This document shows positions 5,568 to 10,383 of a DNA stretch of 10,383 nucleotides, piece after piece. This DNA comes from Clostridia bacterium (GTDB lineage: Bacteria; Bacillota; Clostridia; Oscillospirales; Acutalibacteraceae). The position numbers were made by a program, and so were the translations under genes. The notes beneath the pieces were generated by a model, which did no database searches, had not been told where the DNA came from, and saw only the letters and a list, made by a program, of their open reading frames with translations. Location: assembly GCA_900755895.1 (NCBI GenBank), contig CAAEIG010000132.1, positions 1 to 10,383 of the forward strand, given 5' to 3'. The first letter of the stretch is position 1, and each line of letters starts with the position of its first letter.

Positions 5568-6332
5568 ATGCAGAAAAACAGAGCCTCGCCCCGCTGGACA
5601 TCCGAAGAGGATGCTATTTTGAAGCGCCATTACCGCTCTAAGGGTCTTGCCTATTGTGTGCAGAGGATCCCCAATCACTCGCAGGCGGCCATCATCGTTC
5701 ATGCTGGTCTTCTGGGTCTATCCAAGAAGCGGCCGAAGCCCAGGAGTCAATGGACGGGAGATGAGGAGGATGTCCTCCTGAAATATTATGTGGATGGCGG
5801 CACCGCTGCCTGCATGGAGTTCCTGCCTGGACGAACCAGGAATGCGGTCGCCCACCGGGCCAGGAAGCTGGGCCTTCAGACCAAGGTTGGATGGACAGAG
5901 GATGAGCGCGATATCCTCCGTCAATACTACCCGGAGGAAGGCCGGGAATGTTCCAAGAGGCTCCCCGACAAGTCGGAGGGTTCTATCTATGACCAGGCTG
6001 CCAAATTGGGACTTGTTCAAAAATCGGTGGCCCCATGGACCCCAAAGGAAGACGCCATCATCCGGCAGAACTATAAAAATGTCGGGGAGTGCAAGAAACA
6101 GCTGCCCCACCGTTCTATCAGCAGTATCGCAAAGCGGATCAGCACCCTTGGACTGAGTAAAAAGCTCAGGGCCAGTTCCAAATCATGGACTAAAGAAGAA
6201 GACGCCATCCTGCGGGAGTATTATCCCAAGGAGGGCAATATGGTCATCATGCGGCTGTCTGGCCGTTCCCCTCATGCTGTTTGGGTCCGCGCCGATAAGC
6301 TGGGTTTGACGGGCAGATACCAAGAAAATTAA
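5568..6332 (+). CDS. Protein of five tandem Myb/SANT-like DNA-binding repeats
   Basis: A 254-residue basic, soluble protein built almost entirely from five repeats of about 40 residues (roughly 10-51, 62-103, 109-148, 157-196, 207-247). Each has a W-T-x-x-E-E/D-D-x-I/L-x-x-x-Y start, a central L-P-x-R/K-S turn and an A-x-x-L-G-L end, the pattern of Myb/SANT-type helix-turn-helix units. Repeats one and five are best preserved. A protein of five such units and nothing else is probably a sequence-specific DNA-binding regulator that reads a long or repeated site. The ATG at 5568 is chosen over upstream TTG codons because AAAGGAG lies ten bases before it. It is a single-gene unit ended by a bidirectional terminator. 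Its target is unknown; the hairpin repeats or the shared promoters nearby are possible sites. Confidence 0.85.
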   Translation: MQKNRASPRWTSEEDAILKRHYRSKGLAYCVQRIPNHSQAAIIVHAGLLGLSKKRPKPRSQWTGDEEDVLLKYYVDGGTAACMEFLPGRTRNAVAHRARKLGLQTKVGWTEDERDILRQYYPEEGRECSKRLPDKSEGSIYDQAAKLGLVQKSVAPWTPKEDAIIRQNYKNVGECKKQLPHRSISSIAKRISTLGLSKKLRASSKSWTKEEDAILREYYPKEGNMVIMRLSGRSPHAVWVRADKLGLTGRYQEN

Positions 6333-6333
6333 G

Positions 6334-6369
6334 AAACAGCCCGGAGAGTGTGTTGTCTCCGGGCTGTTT
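6334..6369. terminator. Bidirectional terminator between converging genes
   Basis: A perfect 14-bp stem, AAACAGCCCGGAGA (6334-6347) with TCTCCGGGCTGTTT (6356-6369), around an eight-base loop. T-rich sequence follows rightward. Leftward the stem itself ends in TTT and adjoining bases are mixed. It serves the Myb-repeat gene and probably also the leftward lipoprotein gene. Confidence 0.9.
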
Positions 6370-6384
6370 GTTATTTGTTATATG

Positions 6385-7269
6385 TCAAGTTTCGCTGGGT
6401 TCGATCTCAGGCGGCTCATCACTGGAGCCTGCTGCGGCGACCGAATAGGTCTTACCATTCATCTCTAGGATACTCGCCGGGCTTTCCTTCCCAAGGTTGG
6501 GCTCGGCAGCGTCATCGGCAAGGACGAACTCCCATGGAGAGAGCTGCTGAACAGCTGAGTAGGGGAGAGTCGTCTCGCCACGGCTGTTGAGGAAGATGTA
6601 CCGCGCTTTCATATCGGCGCCGTCTGCCAAGATCGACTTAACCTCCCATTCTGTGGCATCATCGGCAAACAGGAAGCTCTCCTCTCCGCACTCAGTCCAG
6701 AGGACCAGGGAGGCGTCCATGGGTGTTTCAGTGTCCTCCACCACCGGGCCAAGCACATGGAACAGGGCGGTGCCTACATTGAAGGAGCTTCCAGCGCCCA
6801 CAGTCAGCAGCATGTTGCCGATGCTGGTCTTAAACTCCTCATAGGCGTCGCTGCCCTCGGCTCTGGAGGTGACTACCAGATTCTCGCCGAACTGCTCCCG
6901 GAGCGCCGATACGCCGGTCCAACGGGATTCTTCGCTGTTGGGGACAACAATGAAGTTCAGCTTTTCCACATCAAACTTACCTAGGGCCTCGGCGACAGTG
7001 CCCACATCAGACTCGCTGCAGCCACCAAGCAAAGCCGCCTGCCCGGAGGAGACGGCGATGGCATAGCCCTCCGGCAGATAGTGAACGGTGAGTTCACTTT
7101 TTTCATCGGGCGAGATGTTGTTCTCATCCATCTTGGGGATCTCCACATAACTGTGGTCGGGCTTGGGAGCCGGCTCCGGGTCACCGATTGTCGGTTTGGG
7201 CCCGCAGCCAGCCAGCAACGAAAGAACCATGGTGGAGAGGAGGCCCCCTCCAATTAGTTTGTTTTTCAT
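6385..7269 (-). CDS. Lipoprotein with a degenerate ComEC-like metallo-beta-lactamase fold
   Basis: A 294-residue protein starting MKNKLIGGG with a lipobox LLAGC (Cys22), so it is probably lipid-anchored outside the membrane. A Pro-rich linker leads to residue 60, where ELTVHYLPEGYAIAVSSGQAALLGG lines up with the first strands of ComEC-type metallo-beta-lactamase domains. LNFIVVPNSEESRWTGVSAL (104-123) occupies the place of the usual THxHxDHxGG segment, but all metal ligands are gone. SLVLWTECGEESFLFADDA (187-205) matches the strand ending in GDA and keeps an Asp, and YIFLNSRG replaces GHHGS. It therefore looks like a catalytically dead binding or scaffold protein. The start at 7269 is fixed by AGGAGG and the leader peptide, although the frame stays open upstream to 7635. 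It is co-transcribed with the gene before it, 20 bases away. Confidence 0.75.
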   Translation of the reverse strand: MKNKLIGGGLLSTMVLSLLAGCGPKPTIGDPEPAPKPDHSYVEIPKMDENNISPDEKSELTVHYLPEGYAIAVSSGQAALLGGCSESDVGTVAEALGKFDVEKLNFIVVPNSEESRWTGVSALREQFGENLVVTSRAEGSDAYEEFKTSIGNMLLTVGAGSSFNVGTALFHVLGPVVEDTETPMDASLVLWTECGEESFLFADDATEWEVKSILADGADMKARYIFLNSRGETTLPYSAVQQLSPWEFVLADDAAEPNLGKESPASILEMNGKTYSVAAAGSSDEPPEIEPSET

Positions 7270-7289
7270 GTTTTTGCAACCTCCTAAAG

Positions 7290-7730
7290 TTAGATTTGAA
7301 GCAGTGCTTTTTCGAACTCCTTGTAGCTGTACCGATAGTTTGCGTTGGAGAATACCAGGGTGGCAAAATCGGTGTCTTTGCGATACTCTGGCTGAACGCA
7401 GGCACAGTCCAGCATCTTTTGAGCCAGCGTATAGCGGTCTGGAACAAACCGCATCCGCTTCACAATGTTGAACTCGACTTCCCGGAAGGGGACATTGAGC
7501 TTTTCGCCGGCCAACTTGCAACACTTTTCGAACAGGGCGATGAGGGCCAGATAGTTGTTCTGGATGTCCTCCTTGGACCAGTTCTTCTGACCGGCGACCT
7601 CCTTGCGCATATACGAGCAGACTAGAAGGGCCCACTGAACCTTGTCTCCTTGGATATGCTCTCTCTTGGACGGAGCAGGGGAGGAGTGATTCTTGCCCTT
7701 ACGGACTCTCTTTTGATACGGATTAGTCAT
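7290..7730 (-). CDS. Basic protein of unknown function, first gene of a lipoprotein operon
   Basis: A 146-residue protein. The ATG at 7730 lies eight bases after AAGGAGG. A GTG at 7739 is in frame but falls inside that ribosome binding site, so it is rejected. The first 30 residues are strongly basic and probably disordered (NPYQKRVRKGKN). The remainder is helical with several cysteines (EKCCKLAG, MLDCACV) and aromatic residues near the end. There is no signal peptide or membrane segment. Its only context is the downstream lipoprotein with the degenerate metallo-beta-lactamase fold, 20 bases away and under the same promoter P3. I do not recognise a family; a cytoplasmic nucleic-acid-binding role would fit the basic N-terminus but is unproven. 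Confidence 0.7.
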   Translation of the reverse strand: MTNPYQKRVRKGKNHSSPAPSKREHIQGDKVQWALLVCSYMRKEVAGQKNWSKEDIQNNYLALIALFEKCCKLAGEKLNVPFREVEFNIVKRMRFVPDRYTLAQKMLDCACVQPEYRKDTDFATLVFSNANYRYSYKEFEKALLQI

Positions 7731-7745
7731 CGGACGCACCTCCTT

Positions 7746-7783
7746 CTGATTCTCTCGCCGAACTAAAGTTCGGGAGCTACCTG
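7746..7783 (-). repeat. Short repeat with CGAACTTTAGTTCG hairpin, IS-end-like
   Basis: On the minus strand CTCCCGAACTTTAGTTCGG is followed by CGAGAGAATCAG. The plus-strand palindrome CCGAACTAAAGTTCGG spans 7758-7773. Position 5274-5305 is a second copy missing one arm. The true IS200/IS605 right end at 10045-10080 has a similar layout (CTCCCGAA followed by CGACTTTAGTCG), so this may be a relic of such an end. It lies in the 5' leader of the leftward operon, just upstream of its ribosome binding site, and could also act on translation. Confidence 0.5.
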
Positions 7784-7875
7784 GCGATTTTCCCTGTGTG
7801 GCTGTTCCTGGATGTTCTGACTACTCCCCCACATAGGGCGCTATATCGAATCTTCCTATTGTTTTTGTCCTGCTG

Positions 7876-7911
7876 ATTATATTATATGCAAATTGGATGA
7901 TTCATATTTTA
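7876..7911 (-). promoter_or_regulatory. Promoter P3 of the leftward two-gene operon (shared motif)
   Basis: On the minus strand TAAAATAT (7911-7904), 13 bases, then TGCATATAATATAAT (7890-7876). The start codon is about 146 bases downstream, leaving a leader that carries a CACATAGG stretch (around 7829-7837, plus strand) and the CGAACTTTAGTTCG hairpin. The 15-base -10 region is identical to that of P4. Confidence 0.78.
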
Positions 7912-7935
7912 TGATAACGGCAGGGAAGGAGTATG

Positions 7936-8028
7936 TCTTTTTTAACGAAGAAAATGACAGAGCTGTCTTTGTTTGCTGAAGGCGGTTGTTCGGGCGGCCC
8001 CGTCGGGAGCCTATGTTTGGTCCGTGAG
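7936..8028 (-). repeat. Composite two-hairpin intergenic repeat, copy D
   Basis: On the minus strand it begins CTCACGGACC (8028-8019), then AAACATA, the hairpin GGCTCC...GGGGCC with one T.G wobble (plus 8011-7996), a CCGCCCG tract, and a short stem GACAG-CT-CTGTC (plus 7967-7956). It ends with TTTCTTCGTTAAAAAAGA (7953-7936), 24 bases before promoter P3 and pointing toward it. It lies between the divergent promoters P3 and P4. Confidence 0.72.
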
Positions 8029-8050
8029 AGCTCCGCTGTTTGGATCAACA

Positions 8051-8084
8051 GACAAAAAGAAGGGACTCTGGCAAAATGCCAGAG
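8051..8084 (-). terminator. Terminator-like hairpin facing leftward
   Basis: CTCTGGCA (8066-8073), AAA, TGCCAGAG (8077-8084) form a perfect 8-bp stem. On the minus strand it is followed by TCCCTTCTTTTTGTC. This would stop antisense transcripts leaving the protease gene or define the start of repeat copy D. It contains CTCTGGCA as in copy A. Confidence 0.5.
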
Positions 8085-8094
8085 CCTCGTCTGA

Positions 8095-8130
8095 TAAAAT
8101 ATAAAAACCGAGAAGTGCATATAATATAAT
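8095..8130 (+). promoter_or_regulatory. Promoter P4 of the FtsH-like protease gene (shared motif)
   Basis: TAAAATAT (8095-8102), 13 bases, then TGCATATAATATAAT (8116-8130). It is the closest match to P3, which fires in the opposite direction about 200 bases away. Confidence 0.78.
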
Positions 8131-8138
8131 TAGAAACT

Positions 8139-8169
8139 TAGAATAGCCCGGAGACTGTTTGCATAATAC
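8139..8169 (+). promoter_or_regulatory. Possible second promoter P4b of the protease gene
   Basis: TAGAATAG (8139-8146), exactly 13 bases, then TGCATAATAC (8160-8169), 44 bases downstream of P4 in the same direction. It keeps the two fixed features of the shared motif but has a weaker -10 part. The tandem arrangement suggests stronger or dual control. Confidence 0.5.
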
Positions 8170-8277
8170 AAAGCCATAAAACCGATATAGGCGAAAGCAA
8201 AACCATTGGAAACTCAAATTTTGAAAGGGGGAAGGGCCGCCTCTTCTGCAATTGATGCAGGAACGCTGGCTGCCCAT

Positions 8278-10002
8278 ATGATTATGAGCAAGAAAATTTC
8301 GACAGAAGATAACTTTAGTGAGATGCTGAAGAATAAAGTACGCAACGACCCAAAGGCTGGTATCTGGATCGTGTCATTCATCGCGGGGCTGATCACATTC
8401 CCACTTATGTTTTTCTGCCTCTGGTGGGTCACTGGAAATATGGTGCCAGAGAGTGAGCTGGTTGGGCATCTGATTAAGCTGGCTGTGGTATCTGGTGTGG
8501 TATCCTGCCTGGTTATTCCCAGTGTGGCCAGCTGCGCCCGCGTGGAGAAAATGAGCGCGTCTGCCGACCCGGATATTGCTGACCCTGCCGATTCTCAGGT
8601 TGTGGAGAGTTCTTCTGAAGGAACTCCCCCTTCCAGGAAGAAGGCGGAGAAGCAGTCCAACAAAAAGCCCCGTCTGGCTGAGTTGCGCGATCAGATGACC
8701 ACCGTCGACACGGAGGCGGTTGGCCAGGTCACCACGACCTTTGATGACATTGCCGGCTATGCGGAGACCAAGAAGAATATGGAGTTCATCGTCCGCTGCC
8801 TGCGTAATCCTGAGCAGCTGAGGGCTGTGGGCGGCAAGGTTCCCAACGGTATCCTGCTGTATGGCCCTCCCGGCACCGGCAAAACGCTGATGGCCCGGGC
8901 TCTGGCTGGCACAGCCGGTGTGAAGTTTTTCGCTGCCAACGCCAGTGATTTCGTCAACATCTGGGTGGGCCAGGGCGCTACCAATGTCCGCGCTCTCTAC
9001 GCCGCGGCCAAGAAGAATGCGCCCAGCATCGTTTTTATCGATGAGATCGACGCCCTCGGAGGCGCCCGTAACCCTGGCCAGCACCAGGAGTACCGGCAGA
9101 CGCTCAACGCCCTGCTGGCTGAGATGGACGGTATGGATAAGGACAGCGGCGTGCTCACAATCGCTGCGACCAATGTCCTATCGGAGTTGGATCCGGCTTT
9201 GATCCGCCCCGGCCGTTTTGACCGGAAGATTGCCATTCCTCTGCCCAACTATGATGACCGGCTGGCCATCATCCGCCTGTATGCGAAGAAGCGCGCCATG
9301 ACCGAGGATGTCTCCCTAGAGATGATCGCCCGTCAGACGGTCGGCATGTCCGGGTCTTCCATTAACACCCTGTTCAATGAGGCGTCCATCCGGGCTGTCA
9401 TGGCCGACCGTTCTGTGATCACCCGTGAGGATATTGACATGGCCCTGACCCAGATGATCACCAACGGCGAGATCAGCAAAACGGTCGACAAGGATGAGCT
9501 GGAAATGGTTGCCTATCATGAGGCTGGCCACGCCCTGCTGTCCCGGCTGGTTGCCCACGACCCTGTGCAGAAGGTGACCATCATCGGCAATACGGCAGGC
9601 GCCCTGGGCATCACCATCCATGGCGGCAATGAGCAGAGCCTGCTGCCCCTTGAAACGCTGCGTGGCCGGGCCATCATGTGCTATGGCGGCCGGGCTGCTG
9701 AGGAAATTGTCTTCGGCAAGGAGCATGTCAGCACTGGCGCAAGCCAGGACCTGAAGGATGCGTCCCGCTATATCCGCGCTTATATTGAGTGCGGCGCAGG
9801 CAAGTCCCTGCTCAATGAGAGCTCTTTCGCCGGCCAGAACATGATCCCTGATACCGAGGAGGCCAAGGAGCTTTCTGCCCAGTTCTACGAGGAGGCCGTA
9901 AAGGTCCTGGCCGAAAACCGGCACCTCCTGGATCGGATTGCCAAGGCGCTCCTGGAGAAGGAGACGCTCATGGAAGAGGACTTCGAGGCCCTGTTCGAGT
10001 AA
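8278..10002 (+). CDS. FtsH-like membrane AAA+ zinc protease with a minimal extracytoplasmic loop
   Basis: With the ATG at 8278 the protein has 574 residues. The frame is open back to a TTG at 8206 (598 residues), and no start has a strong ribosome binding site, so the N-terminus is uncertain. Two membrane segments (about 28-52 and 64-86) are split by about ten residues. In FtsH they flank a folded extracytoplasmic domain of some 70 residues, absent here. A charged linker follows, then the AAA+ domain: Walker A GPPGTGKT (196-203), pore loop NIWVGQGA (usually MFVGVGA), Walker B IVFIDEID (251-258) and the sensor/Arg-finger region ending IRPGRFDR (309-316). The M41 protease domain keeps HEAGH (414-418) and TGASQD, whose Asp491 is the third zinc ligand. 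All catalytic residues are present, so it should unfold and degrade proteins at the membrane. It is a single-gene unit. Confidence 0.88.
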   Translation: MIMSKKISTEDNFSEMLKNKVRNDPKAGIWIVSFIAGLITFPLMFFCLWWVTGNMVPESELVGHLIKLAVVSGVVSCLVIPSVASCARVEKMSASADPDIADPADSQVVESSSEGTPPSRKKAEKQSNKKPRLAELRDQMTTVDTEAVGQVTTTFDDIAGYAETKKNMEFIVRCLRNPEQLRAVGGKVPNGILLYGPPGTGKTLMARALAGTAGVKFFAANASDFVNIWVGQGATNVRALYAAAKKNAPSIVFIDEIDALGGARNPGQHQEYRQTLNALLAEMDGMDKDSGVLTIAATNVLSELDPALIRPGRFDRKIAIPLPNYDDRLAIIRLYAKKRAMTEDVSLEMIARQTVGMSGSSINTLFNEASIRAVMADRSVITREDIDMALTQMITNGEISKTVDKDELEMVAYHEAGHALLSRLVAHDPVQKVTIIGNTAGALGITIHGGNEQSLLPLETLRGRAIMCYGGRAAEEIVFGKEHVSTGASQDLKDASRYIRAYIECGAGKSLLNESSFAGQNMIPDTEEAKELSAQFYEEAVKVLAENRHLLDRIAKALLEKETLMEEDFEALFE

Positions 10003-10008
10003 GACAAA

Positions 10009-10043
10009 ATCAGCCTCCCCATTTGGGGAGGCTGATGCCTTTT
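10009..10043 (+). terminator. Intrinsic terminator of the FtsH-like gene
   Basis: A perfect 12-bp stem, ATCAGCCTCCCC (10009-10020) with GGGGAGGCTGAT (10025-10036), around an ATTT loop and followed by GCCTTTT. It starts six bases after the stop codon. The transposon end begins directly after the T-run. Confidence 0.93.
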
Positions 10044-10044
10044 C

Positions 10045-10316
10045 GTGAACTACCACACGACTAAAGTCGCTGGCTTCGGGAGTCGGGAGGGACGAATGTC
10101 CCGACCAGATCCCTCTATTTTCCTGTTTAACCGGTCTTACAGGACGATTCCGACCGTCCATGCCGTAGTGGTACAGGCTAACCCCGGTGTTCCTACCAGG
10201 TTTTGTGGATAGCTTTCTGTTGTTTGAATGAGGGGCTATGCTGTCATAGGCAGCGGTATCAACAAGTAATAGAGCATGCCAAGCCCCTCCTCCCACATGA
10301 CCTTCTTTTCAGAAGG
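10045..10316 (-). mobile_element. Right end of an IS200/IS605-family element with predicted guide-RNA scaffold
   Basis: On the minus strand, downstream of tnpB, the sequence has several stems: AGGGGCT with AGCCCCT (plus 10231-10237 and 10282-10288), GGACG...CGTCC, GGGAC-ATTC-GTCCC (plus 10089-10102, with overlapping GTCGGG/CCCGAC pairing), then CGACT-TT-AGTCG (plus 10058-10069) and a TGTGGTAGTTCAC end (plus 10057-10045). A subterminal CTTTAG hairpin followed by GTAGTTCAC is typical of IS200/IS605 right ends as I recall them. The omega (guide) RNA of TnpB comes from this region and uses the flanking bases as its guide. The other end of the element is outside the window, and the exact boundary is uncertain by a few bases. 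Confidence 0.75.
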
Positions 10317-10383
10317 TCACAGGATATTTTGGCTGCGTTGGGATCCCGTAGGATCACCTCTCCGCAGTGCGGACAAACCCACA
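10259..10383 (-). CDS. TnpB RNA-guided nuclease, C-terminal end (partial, probable frameshift)
   Basis: The window holds only the last part of the gene, which enters from the right edge. The reading frame shows CPHCGEVILRDPNAAK: the second half of the TnpB zinc finger (CxxCG) followed by the RuvC-III Asp in the RDPNAA motif. Family members normally end NAAKNIL or similar. Here the coding strand has AAAA where AAAAA would restore AAKNIL and a stop at plus 10317-10319. As read, the frame instead runs on for 23 unrelated residues to a stop at 10259. The catalytic Asp is retained, so activity may survive. TnpB is a guide-RNA-directed nuclease that helps keep IS200/IS605 elements at their site. 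The frameshift might also be a sequencing error in a homopolymer. Confidence 0.78.
   Translation of the reverse strand, partial: WVCPHCGEVILRDPNAAKISCDLLKRRSCGRRGLACSITC

Noticed and set aside
6385..7635. Extended version of the lipoprotein gene starting far upstream
   Set aside because: The upstream part overlaps the basic-protein gene in another frame; the start at 7269 has AGGAGG and a perfect lipoprotein leader.
8131..8240. c-di-GMP or other known riboswitch in the protease leader
   Set aside because: AAAGCC and GGCGAAAGC are reminiscent of a GEMM aptamer, but the rest of the conserved core and its pairing could not be found.
9316..10296. Minus-strand open frame of 326 codons opposite the protease C-terminus
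   Set aside because: It is antisense to conserved M41 protease motifs and runs through a terminator and an insertion sequence boundary.

Overview
The window reads as an accessory or mobile segment from a Gram-positive, moderately GC-rich member of the Clostridia, most likely a gut Oscillospiraceae-type bacterium. The reasons are strong AGGAGG ribosome binding sites, an SLH-domain exoprotein, a lipoprotein with a Gram-positive style leader, and cargo genes of a type I recall from plasmids and integrative elements of that group. No replication, conjugation or phage structural gene lies in the window, so I cannot say whether it is a plasmid, an integrative element or a prophage.

Layout. Positions 1-480 are non-coding and full of hairpin repeats. 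Positions 504-3475 hold a rightward operon of eight small genes (three Cys-rich mini-proteins, a MGRG-type conserved protein, a short acidic protein, a possible Cys-His-Asp protein, a zinc-ribbon protein and a small acidic protein), closed by a strong terminator. A leftward single gene (3707-5158) encodes a secreted SLH-anchored zinc metallopeptidase. A rightward gene (5568-6332) encodes a protein of five tandem Myb/SANT-like repeats. A leftward pair (7730-6385) encodes a basic protein and a lipoprotein that looks like a metal-site-less ComEC-type metallo-beta-lactamase fold. A rightward gene (8278-10002) encodes an FtsH-like membrane AAA+ protease with almost no extracytoplasmic domain. From about 10045 to the end lies the right end of an IS200/IS605-family element, with the C-terminus of TnpB and its predicted guide-RNA region.

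How it fits together. The five transcription units that begin in the window all carry the same bipartite upstream motif, YARAATWN-N13-TGCATA, seen six times with an invariant 13-base gap. TGCATA was found nowhere else in the window on either strand by eye. This suggests one regulon under a dedicated sigma factor or activator. The -10 half (CATATAATA) also fits the CATANNNTA type of consensus used by mother-cell sporulation sigma factors.

A second non-coding system consists of four copies of a roughly 85-97 base repeat: a TAGG-type hairpin, a second hairpin, then the 18-mer TTTCTTYGTTARAAAAGA. Single hairpins of the same kind are scattered around it. The stems differ between copies but stay paired, and the G.T wobbles all point to the same strand. 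This looks like a structured RNA or ssDNA element and is the best candidate here for something undescribed.
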